Assembly: GCA_019722365.1 (NCBI GenBank) | Contig: JADFUC010000092.1 | Coordinates: 186,001 to 250,000 of the forward strand | DNA length: 64,000 nucleotides | Source of the DNA: Lithospermum erythrorhizon | Taxonomy: Eukaryota; Streptophyta; Magnoliopsida; Boraginales; Boraginaceae | Direction of reading: 5' to 3' | Shown here: piece after piece, positions 23,201 through 34,399 of the stretch | Layout: each line of letters opens with the position of its first letter | Position numbering within the stretch: the stretch's first letter is position 1 | Translations under genes and position numbers: made by a program | The notes under the pieces: generated by a model | What the model was told of the DNA's origin: nothing | Databases searched by the model: none | The model's input: only the letters and a program-made list of their open reading frames with translations

Positions 23201-26036
23201 AAAAATAACATCTGTTGAAATATTTATATAGCTTTTCAAATATTTAATTTTTAATTTTTGGCTAACATTCGCAACAACTTCGATTATTATTCAAGTCATA
23301 GTCGTTTAAACATCGGCTAATTAATAAGACAACTTGTTGAATTTAATTCGTTGAGATTATCTTCGTTTATCAAGTTGAAATATATAAAGTTTTGTTATAA
23401 AAATAGTTTACCCTAAGCACGTATAGGAATTATATATTTATTACACCAACCATTCCTTAACCGCATGTCATTTGAACCACTGATAATTTCTTGCAGAAGC
23501 ACGTTATGGGAGTTTATTGTCCAATAAATCAAGTCAATTTTTCGATTTTAATTTCATAAAAAGATGAGAAAGATGCTTTAAATTTTGAATTTAGACATGA
23601 TACAACTGTTTAATGTGTATATAGCTGAAAATTGTTACATGTCATGTTCTAAATATCAATTGATAAATTTCAAATTTTGTCCAATTAATTATAAATTCCA
23701 TATTAAAGAAATTTAATTCAATTATTTGAAAATATTTTGATCTAAGTTAAAGGAATACATGAACTTGACTTATAAAAATAATTTATCTCGGGTTGAATAT
23801 ATACAAATAAATAATATGTTGTTTGTTTATATATTCGTACTTTGTAACTGGTTTAGTTAGTCGAGGGTAAAAGTGTTTTCACACAAAATGAAAGAAATGC
23901 CTTCTTCTAACCATACTTTGAGAAGTTATTTTCAATTTATTGTGTTACTTCCATAATATTTTGTTGTAGCATAGCAAATATAGATTTTTATTAAAGATGT
24001 TAGAATAAAATTATATAAAGATGTTAGAATAACATAATATACTATTCATCTAATTTAACCATGTAAGTATTAAAATTATTTAATGTAAAAATTTGTAGTT
24101 TATATGTGTATTAATGCTTTGTAATTAGATTAGTTGGTGGAGGGCAAAATGATCTTCACAAAAAAGGGAAGAAACACTAAACTTTAGCACACATTTAGAA
24201 TATATATAGATATAGATTTGAATTAAGAGCTTTGATCTTCTTCAATAAAAACAGTGAGGTTTAAAATTTTTAAAGCTCTTAAACTGCATTTGTATCAAGG
24301 AAATTTCTATAATTATTCATTGCCATCCCGGGAAAACCAATTTGTTGTAGTTGCCTATTCCTATTTTCTTCTCCTATAAATTGATTCATCATCTGAAATC
24401 ACTTTGAGACCCTATATCTGTTTGTGTATAGATTGTCATGGCATATCAACCTTGTAACATATTTTTTATTTGCTTTTTTCTTCATATGAAAATTCACTAA
24501 AATACTGCTCCTCTTGTGAGAAGAAGATACTACTGTGAACATTGATTTTCCACAAAAATTCTACAATATATGTTCGTGGACTAGGGTCACAAACGACTAA
24601 AATTTGGGCATTTAATCATTAGTAAATATGCTAATTCTATCACTTCGTTCACGCAATAATGCTTATGTGGAACTGTGTTTGCATTTTTTTTTATAACTTA
24701 ATAGATTATCCTTTTTTTTGTAGCTTATTAAAGAACTCAAGAGAGGCCGTGTGTTTGATGGCTGGGCTGAAGGTAGGTTGAAGTTTGCACCAACATACAA
24801 ATATGAAGCTAATTCAGATAACTACATACCAGCAGAACCAAAAGCTGCAAGGCGTAATCCTGCATGGTAGGAATACATATCAATTTTTCCCCTTTTCTAA
24901 AGCTTTCAAGTTGGTTCCAGCAATAAAGGTCTCTTCTCGGTGTAGATGTGCACCTTCATTGATAAACTTATCTCAACCAAAACTTTCCTCAACCATAAAC
25001 TTTTCAGTAAATTGGTATTTGTTTGGACTTAGAGTACATAAAAAGATTTTTCTCAATCTAAAAATAGAAGAGGTATCTTTGAGATGGGGTCTCTAAGTTG
25101 GTGTATAGTACTATAGTTTAATTATGACTCTATTGCTTATTTCTGAAATCACATATGAATCAGCATTAGATGAAATAGCAGTAGAGTCTTACTCTAGTTC
25201 CTGGTTGTGCTCTTGCTCTGAGATTTTTAGAGTGATCAGATGTGAAGATTCTTTCATTATGGGATAATCAATCTTACGTACAGAGAGCTCCACTAGTGTT
25301 GCTAATTACAAGTATAAAACATCAGCCAACTTCCCTCAAGTAATATTTTGTACAGTTAGTGTCTGGATTTGGATTAATATGAACATAAACAATTTGAAAG
25401 AGCCAAACATAGGATAAGCGGACTAATACCGAGTATTAACTGTTTTATGCTTTGCTACTTGGACATCGATAGGAAAGTCAGTATGTTAACTTGAATGAGT
25501 TTGAAGCGCCAACTATTGACATAATCTGTGATCTTGTAGTTGGGCTTGGTTGCCATGGAATAAAGAACTTTATGATTGAAGTTGTTATAAAATTAAGCCA
25601 CCGAAGTGTGGCATTAAAGGACATGCGCTGCAAGTATATATGCTCTCTTCTTAAGGGAAAAACTTATTTGCTGACTAGATTTCTTGCTTTCTTTCCTGCT
25701 CGTCTCGTTGTATGTGTGTGTTATTCACTTGTTAAGCGCTAAGTTGTATCTGCTTACTAGATTACTTTCTTAACTTTTGTAATCTCTAGTTGTATCATTT
25801 TGGGATGTCTTATCAGGTGTGACCGCATCCTTTCTTTTGGAAAGGAAATGAGACTTCTTAGCTATAGGAGAACGGAACTCACCTTTTCTGATCATCGACC
25901 TATAACTGCCACTTATATGGTTGAAGTAGAAGTATTTTCTCCAAGAAAGTTACAACGAGCCCTCATTTTTACAGATGCAGAAATTGAAGATGAGCAACTT
26001 GTATCAGATTTTGGGGGAATGGAACGAGCCAATTAA
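17291..26036 (+). CDS. IP5P1: Type I inositol polyphosphate 5-phosphatase (complete, ten exons)
   Basis: Removes the 5-phosphate from inositol phosphates such as Ins(1,4,5)P3, ending calcium-linked signalling. Exons: 17291-17335, 17514-17619, 17703-17777, 18576-18648, 18764-18868, 19195-20065, 21354-21535, 22029-22137, 24724-24866, 25817-26036 (TAA 26034-26036). All junctions are GT-AG and phase-consistent, giving 642 residues; Arabidopsis type I enzymes are about 590-650. Core motifs: [15 protein letters not shown] (about 105-119), [20 protein letters not shown] (about 417-427), WLGDLNYR (about 490-497), NPAWCDRI (about 567-574) and SDHRPI (about 594-599), so the catalytic residues are all present. 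An acidic linker (about 195-220) and a Ser/Lys-rich repeat stretch (about 322-350) lie in the family's variable insert. The start is the first ATG joined in frame to exon 2. The symbol follows resemblance and gene order; IP5P2 is the alternative. Confidence 0.95.
20066..21353 (+). other. Intron 6 of the phosphatase gene (1.29 kb)
   Basis: Ordinary AT-rich intron with a patch of GTAGC/GCTAC repeats at about 20743-20875 (AGAGCTTGTAGC and GTAGCAAGCTCT in partly inverted arrangement) that may be a small decayed transposon. No coding sequence. Confidence 0.7.
22138..24723 (+). other. Intron 8 of the phosphatase gene (2.59 kb), repeat-bearing
   Basis: The longest intron, very AT-rich. It has an 18 bp direct repeat, GAGTCATATCACTCTTTT at about 22648 and 22680. 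Two diverged copies of a longer unit occur at about 23838-23895 (TTTGTAACTGGTTTAGTTAG) and 24118-24175 (TTTGTAATTAGATTAGTTGG). Three diverged copies of a motif ending TTATAAAAATA lie between 23160 and 23790. No protein domain is visible. Most of the length is probably old transposon debris. Confidence 0.6.
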
Positions 26037-26577
26037 GACTTGAGGTGGTAAACTCAGACTGTTATATGTCAGTAGAATATGGTGGTTTTCGTTGTGACAA
26101 GTGTTTCCAGTCGAGGTAGTACATATGATGTTATGCCGTTTTTTCATGGTGAAATTTTTGTGCTATCAGAATTGCTTTATCTGATTTCCTCCGTATTTTT
26201 ATGTAAATTGCAGGAAGTTGAAAGACTCATTCAACCGAGAAGCTGCATAGACTCGAACCAGAAGACAATGTACATGAGTTACAAAATTTTCATCAACTAC
26301 ACTATCTATACTTTTCATTCATAATTGTTCTTTAATAAGTAGTGGTACAAATAAGCTTGTAATACTTTGTCCTTAATACGTTTGTTTCCTCAATTTTTAA
26401 ATGAGAGAGATCAATTGCAATGCAAGCATTATATTTCCCTCAGATATAGAAGAATGTATTACCCTAGGGTGTGTCTGTATTCGCAAAACAAACACACCCA
26501 TGGAATTGCTATTCTATTTTTGTGATTGGATAAATGTGACATTCATTTTACTATTCTTTGTTTAGTGTTCACACTTA
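26037..26577. other. 3' flank of the phosphatase gene
   Basis: Should contain the 3' UTR. A short hairpin-forming inverted repeat, GGGTGTGT and ACACACCC with a loop of about 18 bases, lies at 26465-26500 and could be a transposon end or a chance structure. The duplicated block starts only about 540 bp after the stop codon. No gene is supported. Confidence 0.55.
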
Positions 26578-26579
26578 GT

Positions 26580-26775
26580 GCTGAAGCAAGAGAAGAGAGA
26601 GAGACAGTATATTTTAATGAGGAAGTTGAGTGTGCTCGTGATGCAGTTAAGTGGTCGAATTGTATGAAGGGTTACTTCAAAAGGTGTGTCTGAAAGTGAA
26701 AAAGGAGTTATTCAGAGGTCTATGGGTCTCAAGATTCATCAGTTGAAACCTGAGTTGGATCAGTTGAATGAGTAA
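26580..26775 (+). pseudogene. Truncated, frameshifted copy of the small mitochondrial-type gene
   Basis: Matches codons from about residue 81 to the stop of the gene at 3686-4141. It lacks the whole presequence and first half. Compared with the intact gene it has a 21 bp in-frame deletion between two GAGACAG repeats (typical slippage), a 4 bp deletion in the GTTAAGGAAGTGG region, and a 2 bp insertion (GGTGTGTCTG against GGTGTCTG), so the frame is not restored. It ends with the same GAATGAGTAATGGGATC context. Confidence 0.92.
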
Positions 26776-28203
26776 TGGGATCATTATCATTCAATGCTAC
26801 TTTTTGTTGTATTCACACTTTTTCATGTCTATTTTGTTTTTTGGATTGGTGAATCTAGATGAATATGTAGGTGGATGTATGTTAAATTTGAGATTCTATT
26901 TTTCTGCTTTGATTTAGGTTACATTAACATTTATCAATGTCTCGGAAGAGGTCACGTCTAAATGGAGCGGAGTAACAGGGTCAGAAAGTATGCAATCTTA
27001 TGTGAGTTATGTGATTGTAGGGATAAACTATTTACGAATTGATTGAGTGTAGTGCAAGCCTTGTCCCCATTATTCAGATTTTTTAATGTAGGTTAAATTT
27101 TTTAAGTTTCTCATTTGGGATTCTATTTTTCGTGTTGGGGAATATTGTGCGTGCTTGTCTCTACATCTATCTGAATCATCAGTGTGGAGTTAGAGGATCG
27201 TGGTATCTGGCCTTATCTTTGATTGCAGATGTTGTTTAAATTGATCCAAAGTAGATGCAAGCATGTGTATGATTCATGACGTATAAGAAATATAAGCATG
27301 GTGGCGGGTTTTAAATTTATTCGATATATCGACATCACAGGAAGCGGAAAATCTTTGACTCCTTAGTTCATGGAAATTGTGTTTACCTAAGTTAATGGAG
27401 GTTAAATTGGAAACTAGAAAAGTATTTTGGAATGCAGGGAGTTTTACTTATTTGAATACTGTCTATTATTGTGCTCCTAAGTTGATATTCTGTTAGGGTT
27501 AGAGAAGAGGTTAATTGAGTAAATGCCAATAAGTTTGTGTCCTTTGAGGTAATAGTTGTATTGCTTTAATTCGAATATATGGTAGAGAAGAGCTTAATTG
27601 AGTACCCCTAGTCGGAAACCCGAGGGTGTATTTGTTTTTGTATGGAAATGCAATTGAACCAAACTCTAAATAAATTTCTCAACATTTCTATTTTCTATAG
27701 AGTTTCCTCAATCCCATTTCATTCTGAAATCTTATGCCAAGAATATTCACATGTGGCGTCTGTTGTTGATTATTAGTTGGGGATTGCTTGCCGAGAGTTT
27801 AGCGCATTTGGTATTCAAATAACATGCTGTGTATGTTTTCTACTTGATGACATGAAGGAAGTTGCTTCTTTCATGTTTATAGGTTTATACATGGACTAAT
27901 TGATGCAGCAAAAGAGCCTTAGGGTTTATTGCGCTTGTTGAATGTTGTGATTGGAACTTAAAATGGCCAACAAAATTGTTGGTGTAGTATTTAGCTCTTC
28001 GAATTTTTGGAGCATTTTTCATTACAAGAATTTTGCAGTTTGACTCAGGTTCTCTCTAGAAATGCTTTGAAAATTCCTTAACTTGCATTGGTTTTAATCT
28101 TGTACTGCTTTGTCATAACTTATAAGTTACATATTACCTATCATGCTTCAGTTGTTCTCTAGACTAGTTTGGGAAGCCTCCTAGGCTAATCCTAATCTGA
28201 GTG

Positions 28204-29000
28204 TATTCGAGAGGCGATAAGAGCAAAATTATAGGATGGGCTTAAATTTTTATTAACTTAATGACAACGAAATATATTCTTTTGAATCGCGAAAGTGGGT
28301 GATAAGAGAATCGATAATAAAATGCATCTACTTGTTATCTTTCGATATATAAAAATGAAAGACAGTAAGAAAATGTCAGCATGTGTACATTTGCGGAGCC
28401 AAGTGCATAAGTTTCATTATGAAAATGCCGTCTCCAGATGTTCTGATGGAGCGAGGGTGTATAGTCTGAGAAGCCACGATTTGAATATCGATGGATTAAG
28501 GGAGTAAGGAATGAGAAATGAGTTAGTTTAAGTGCTTGAGGTTGTCGTAAGAGCAGGCAGATGCATAAATACTTGGTCGTCTTTTAGATTGAAAATGAAG
28601 CAGATTTATTAAATTTATTAATAATTTTTTTAAAATGTAAAAATAAGTGATATTATAAATTTAAAAATCGGTTTAAATTCGATAAATTATTTCATTGAGA
28701 CTAAGTTGAAGAGAAAGGAGTTGGTTTGTTTGTAGTGCCATGAATTTTTTTTGTATATAAGGTATATCTTCAGATGCCAGAAATAGATGGTGTTTAGATG
28801 AAAATCTTTATTAAGGGATGAAAACGTTTGGATTGAAAAAAGTAGTATATATTGGAATTGTAAGGTGCGATTGAAATTGTGATCAGTATTGTGAAAAAAT
28901 AAATTTTTACAGATGTCATCTATTTTAAAAGCGAAAGAATATGTATTTAAAAAAAAATCAGATGGACCTTGGCTACCCAGGCATCCTCCGCCACTGAGTG
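28204..29000. mobile_element. Non-autonomous DNA transposon, hAT-like, about 0.8 kb
   Basis: Copy 1 of the segmental duplication has an uninterrupted CTGAGTG at the corresponding place (about 5719); copy 2 has CTGAGTG on both sides of this segment (28197-28203 and 28994-29000), so it is an insertion with its empty site preserved. Read inward, the right end is CAGTGGCGGAGGATG and the left end CGAGAGGCGATAAG. These share an imperfect AG(T/A)GGCG terminal inverted repeat like that of a common plant hAT group, with 8 bp flanks AGTGTATT and AGTGGATG. There is no transposase; the frame at 28295-28507 has no domain. Confidence 0.62.
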
Positions 29001-29237
29001 GATGTATGCTTCTTTCGATTTAGTGTTTTCATATTATGAACATCGGTTTGATGACTAACGAGGGGAAGTTGATAGAATTGTAACAATAATAAAAAGAATT
29101 GGTTATAAAAAGATGCAATCCTTAGCTTTCTTTGATTTTTTTGGCTTATGTTTGGACTAGTGCGAATCTCCTGTACCGATTGGCGATTGGTGTCTTGAGT
29201 GCTGACATACCAATGAGAATTTCCACATGTGCACAGT

Positions 29238-29640
29238 TGTTTTTTAAAATAGTTAGTCTAATTTAAAGTTATCAAGCATTGACAGATATAAGAATGTTGT
29301 CTTTAAAGTTACAGCAGGAAATGGTTGAATCGAAAATACGAGAGGCAGACCTTGATAATAATGACGAGCATGAGAAGCGATAAAGAAATAGACATAAATT
29401 TGCGTGGTTTCACAGAGGATTAGTCGCGGAGAAAGAAGAAATATTATTCTTAAATAGTTGAGGAATTCTGATGCTGAATCTGTTTCAAGAATCTGAAGTC
29501 CTTTCATTTATATAATATTTCATTGCTTGTCTGAGGAATACTGTATCTTTTAAGGCCGCTTATAGGTTAGTATGATTCTTTTCGCCTAAATATTCGATGT
29601 AGATGCATTACTCTAAAAATTCTAAGGCCCATATTTCAAT
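29238..29640 (-). repeat. 3' LTR of the outer Copia element
   Basis: 403 bp partner of 41604-42011, more decayed: CTCTAAAAATTCTAAGGCCC with ATATTTCAA at the right end and TGTTTTTTAAAATAG at the left end. It directly abuts copy 2 of the segmental duplication. Confidence 0.8.
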
Positions 29641-29699
29641 AATCTGCTTTTAGGCACAATTTTAGAACCACATATCCTCAGCTTCAAATAGTAATCTAA

Positions 29700-29830
29700 A
29701 TGTAAATTCTCTTCCCTCTGCTTGATATGTGCCTTAGAAGCAACTGAATCTGACGTTGATGTAAGCAATGATTGAACTTGATCCGATGTAATATATTTGT
29801 CAACATGTCTGCGGATTGTCTTGGTACTGA
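29700..29830 (-). pseudogene. Outer Copia RNase H C-terminal fragment
   Basis: On the minus strand, in the frame offset from the longer open frame there, the sequence reads SADMLTNILHRIKFNHCL, matching the near-invariant (N/P)ADMLTK...KF.HCL end of Copia RNase H. It sits between the inner element's LTR and the outer 3' LTR, which shows that the inner element inserted into RNase H. Confidence 0.75.
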
Positions 29831-29869
29831 CACTGTCAGCGTTGATATCACTTATTTGGTTATAATTCA

Positions 29870-30942
29870 TGGAATTGTGGTACTGGATTGTTTAAACAAA
29901 TAGCGGCCTTTCTGACATCACAAAAATAGTGACTTGCCTACGAACTGATCCCCCATGATTTCTAAACCCTGTCTTCTTTCTTGGCTTTTTAGTCAACGTT
30001 ATGTACTCCATGAAGAAAATTACTGGATATAGGAGTATAAATCTGAAATGTAGTTCGAGGATCTTTAGAGTGCGTACTACGTTATTGATAAGCATATTAT
30101 AATTAAATATATGTACGAGGAGAACTGATGCGGCGGAGTAAATTCACTTAAAAATCATGTGACTTCAAATTATGTGATGACTTCAGCTCCTTGTTGTAAT
30201 ATCAATAAGTATGATATCTGGGTTAGTCAGCAGGAGGTTGAATCGAAGCCCAATCATCTTCCAGTAAACGAGGATGAAGCAAGCCCAGAAAACTTCAAAA
30301 TTCTTGGGAGGTTTGACGAAGAGGCGGCTACTAGGGTTTTTGGTGAAAAGTTTTGAAACATACAGTGAAACCATCAAGTTTCTTTATATAGGGTAGGTGC
30401 AAAAAGCAACCCAGATAAGCAACCACGTTAAATGTAGCTTGACTGCCGTTAACTACATTAGTTAGTTAAGACACTGTGAGTTGCTAATGAGTTGAACTAT
30501 TTAATTAAGCTAATTAAATAGTAATGAATCAATATCAATAATCTTTTCGAGTTATCGATAAATACTAAAATTACTCGAACCAATTAAATAACTATTTGAG
30601 TGATTATTCATTCAATCGATATTACTACGTAAAATGTAGAACCACTTTGTAATGAGAAGTTATATATAATTCTCTTTAATTTCATACATGAAATATAACT
30701 CCAACGTCATATGTGTGTGACGCCCAGGCTGAATAATAGTAAGTTGTATAATAATAATAATTGACCAATTACTATTATAGCGATTAATAGTAAGATACAT
30801 TCATTTCATAGCTTAAATTATGCTTGAGAACCCCGCTAGTAATATACAATTACTAAGTTGAACACTAAGTTCAAATAGTAAAACAGCTTATTTGGCCCAA
30901 ATGAATTGCTACGCGGTGTCGCAGCGGGCATAATAGTGGAAT
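29870..30942 (-). repeat. 3' LTR of the inner Copia element
   Basis: About 1.07 kb, direct-repeat partner of 37265-38264. Shared anchors include TGGAATTGTGGTAC, GTTATGTACTC with GAAGAAAATTACT, GGATATAGGAGTATAAAT, ATCTTTTC..AGTTATCGATAAAT and TAGTAAGTTGTATAATAATA. Confidence 0.85.
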
Positions 30943-32699
30943 CTAATTCTCAGGTGATTTCCAGCACTCCCAACTGCCCACTTGGGCGATTATCGCACAA
31001 TTCCTTTATCCGCGTCTACAATTAAGCCAGGCTAACCATAAGTGTGTCGTGAAGCGCCCCATGACTTTCTTTACTCGGTATGAAGCTGAATAAGCATTTA
31101 TGGCGTCCGTAAACCAATCGGTCTCAAAGCCCCGTGGCAGGCGCGAGATGCTTCCTTATACTCGAGGGCGGACAAATCACGCCGATATATCGGCGTATCA
31201 TTTATCTTCGGCTATGTGACCCAAGCGTATCTTAGATTATAATCCCCGGCTTAGCGGAGCGTTTGGTCATAGTCGAAATACGAGCGTATAACGCGAGATA
31301 GTTATATATCGTAGGTGCAGAGGTGTGAGCCGCAAATTAAACAAATGTCATAGGACACGGATATACGTATCTTATGGTGCTTTTTGATTAAGCTGACTCC
31401 CAGTCAGCGAGACCGGCGGCCACAGTATTGATCTAGTCTGCATTAAAGTGATCAATCTTGATCAGCAATCAAAACACCGTGTTAGTCATATGATGCTTGT
31501 AAGCCACTGTACTCGGCTCGACCCAGGCCTTTTAGGTATCTATGTTTACAGGCAGAAGAGGTGTAATTAGCAGTTCATGTTACTCTCTAGAAAACATAGA
31601 CTAACACAAGGATTTATTTCACTGCATCCCAGGATCGCTCATGTATATTATGTAAATTGAGCATATAGTCATAGCAAAAAATATATTAAAATATAAACAA
31701 TAATATTCAAATATTTGTTCACCTTAACCACCAATAGATACTGTCACCGGCTCGAACCTTTCGCGGCTGCGACATCTGTCACAAGACCTATGTTATTTGC
31801 ATGCTCGTCATGCTTTGCTGACTTGTGGTTTAGTAAAGTCGGCAGTGGCTTTCTGTTTACTGCTTTACATACTTTGACATCGCCTCCCCATCAGCATGTC
31901 TCTCTGTCAGTGATACTTTACAGTCGTGCTTGGATTTGTGATGTGCTCGGGGTTCCCTTAGCTTGAGCTATTGCTGATATTGTCACAAAAGCAACTCAGC
32001 TGGTCCTGATGCTAGGTACCGCGCGAGTTCGATCACGAACTTAACATCAACGTGCTTTTAGCGGGCAGAATGACTGCGATACTCGGTCTACGTGGTAAAT
32101 CGCTTAGCGATTACTCTGTTTGGAACTCACTCCAAAGATCTTTGCTCCACCGTTGAGACAAAATACATACCTAGGCGGGAGCGATAGGTCTGCAATGGAG
32201 TTTGGCTGGCGTCGGTGTACCTGTCGGCTGTAGCTCGCCATCACCAACGATACGAAGCGTCTTTGGTTAACCTCGGATGCTTGAGATGCACTTGACTGCT
32301 GATCCGGTGGCTTTCACGGATTGAATTGATTATCTACTTGGATTACGCTTAGTGCATAAGGCAGGTGGGTCACAGTGCGCTGACATAGCCTTATGATGAT
32401 GGATCCTATAAGCTAGAAGCATAAGGTATGTCACTTAGTTACGTTAAATACCGGCGCTAGTAGTGGGACAACATTGCTCTGTGAGTTGAACTCCGTGTCT
32501 AAATGGGGAGATTACCACTGCTTTGGAATTACTCGTATTTGAACCTTTGCGATTACGCATTGTAAGTATCTGACCAAAGTCCAATCGACCTCTGAGCCGA
32601 TCGTGGATCTTTATTCGAAGTATATTGATAACCGCTAAAGTCTCATTGAGAAATATTTGCCTGACCCGATCCTTGGCCCGAGTTTAGTAACTTCTACGT

Positions 32700-33290
32700 T
32701 GTTTCCAATGATAAGTATGTCATCGACATACGGGACTATGAATGATACATAACTCCCGACTTTACGCCTTTGTATACCTGAGATTAACTAGATTAGTGAA
32801 ACCAAACTCTTTGATTGATTCATCCAAAGCGTAGATTCTAGCTAGCGAGGATACTTAAGACCATAAATAGACTTTTGCAGCTTGCATGCGGCTGAGTCTT
32901 TGGGACATGTAAGCGCGGAGGTTGTGCGTATGCTGTCTTTCCTCACAAATTTCCATTCGGGGAAGCGTGCTTTTCTACACGTCCATTTGCCATATTCATA
33001 GTCATGAAATGCGTGATAGCTAAGATTATCCGGATAGTTAAAGCACAGCCAGCAGCGAGTAAGTTTCGTCATAGTCCACTCCCGTGAACTTGTTTGAAAC
33101 CTTTACCATTTCTGAAGTCTAACTTTGAAAACATCAGCGTTCCGTCTTTATCATGTTTAACTGTAAATACCCATTTACGTTCAATAGGCGAGCCCCGTTT
33201 GGTAAATCGACAAGGACGAAACCTGGTTTGGTACATAGAATCCATCTCGGTGCATGGCGGTTGCCATTTGTCGGCATCCTTCATTTTATG
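32700..33290 (-). pseudogene. Inner Copia reverse transcriptase remnant
   Basis: Minus-strand pieces in shifting frames: a PIERKWVFTVKHDKDGTL segment with KGFKQVHGSGL (33284-33069), then a frameshifted CKLQKSIYGLK (near 32860), then the active-site motif YVDDILI near 32715-32735. These are signature blocks of Copia reverse transcriptase. Confidence 0.88.
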
Positions 33291-33974
33291 CTGGCAGAAG
33301 TGGGCTGCGTATTTCGATGATGAAAACTTGTAAATACCGGTAGCTACAGTTGGTAGCGTCTGTTGGATGCTCTAAGGGTTAGTTCTTCGCGACTTCTGTG
33401 GATCAAGAGCTGGTGTACATGAAGAAGGTTCGATTCTTGGCTGTTATTATTAGGATGCCTCTGCATTAGATGCATCGATATTATTGACTTCGTCGGCAGG
33501 CTTCGTGAAGATGGCGTGCCACAGTCATACAGACGGATATTCCTTTCAAGGAGAATACTCACATTACAGCGATGAAGATTTTATTCTCTAACTTCGGTAA
33601 GTAGTAACAAGCATTTCCCTTGAATTATCATGAAATAGCATTTATCGATTTGGTATGAGGATTTATCTTTTGTTAATCTCTTAACATAAGCTATGACCCA
33701 ATCTTTAGAAAACAACTTAGGAATCTTCCCCGAACCCACGGTGATTCTGAGGAGTTTATCTGTGGCGACTTGGTTGGACATCATTTAAGGTAAGTGCCGC
33801 GCTTAGAAGTCGTATCCCAGTCGCTTGGTGCGTCGAGATAGGCTCATCCTGGGTGAACCGTATCAGAAAGGATTCGATTTCTCGCTTTCGGACACGCCGT
33901 TATCTTTGTGGCGTTCTATTTGGAGTGGTTGGCGAAAGCAAATGCCGCACTCACTTTAAGATGAGTATTGAACT

Positions 33975-34225
33975 CGTGACTCAAATATTCTCCTTTTCTA
34001 TCGGACGAATCTTTATTGTCTTATTCAGTGGTTTTGTACCCATTTGGAACTCCTTGAATTTCTCCAAAGGACTCGTGTTTGTATGCAATCGAATCACCTT
34101 GGCTTCGTATCTGTAATCGTCGGTAAATGTAATGAAGTAGTTATAACCTCCTCTTGCAGATGTGTTCATTGTACTGTCATCGATGTGTATGATCAAATAA
34201 ATCAGCTTTGCCGCTTTCATTTAAG
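33975..34225 (-). pseudogene. Inner Copia integrase remnant
   Basis: Minus-strand frame containing MNTSARGGYNYFITFTDDY, the usual Copia integrase core block (P.....G..YF.TF.DDYSR), followed by EKFKEFQ. The upstream and downstream parts are frameshifted. Confidence 0.85.
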
Positions 34226-34399
34226 CGATGAAAGGCATTTTTAGTCATTGCCCGGAAAATGAAGACTTCCTTTCTATCGTATGATTAAATAATCGAAACC
34301 TTCAAGTATTCATGAGTGGAGTTTAGCGATTAGGTTACCAAGTTAATGTGGCGCAATCTATGATACTTATGGAGGTATGTTTGGTTTTAAAGTCGTTAG

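Larger units (their letters stand above)
26578..29237. repeat. Segmental duplication, copy 2 (decayed)
   Basis: Collinear with 3923-5966: same order of blocks, many substitutions and small indels, plus one large insertion (about 28204-29000). It starts inside the coding region of the small mitochondrial-type gene and stops exactly where a Copia LTR begins (CACAGT before TGTTTTTTAAAAT). Confidence 0.88.

Noticed and set aside
28295..28507. 70-residue frame inside the hAT-like insertion as a transposase remnant
   Set aside because: No hAT transposase motif; composition does not suggest a conserved protein.
31715..31966. Plus-strand open frame inside the inner Copia
   Set aside because: Antisense shadow of the minus-strand RNase H region; nothing supports an independent gene.
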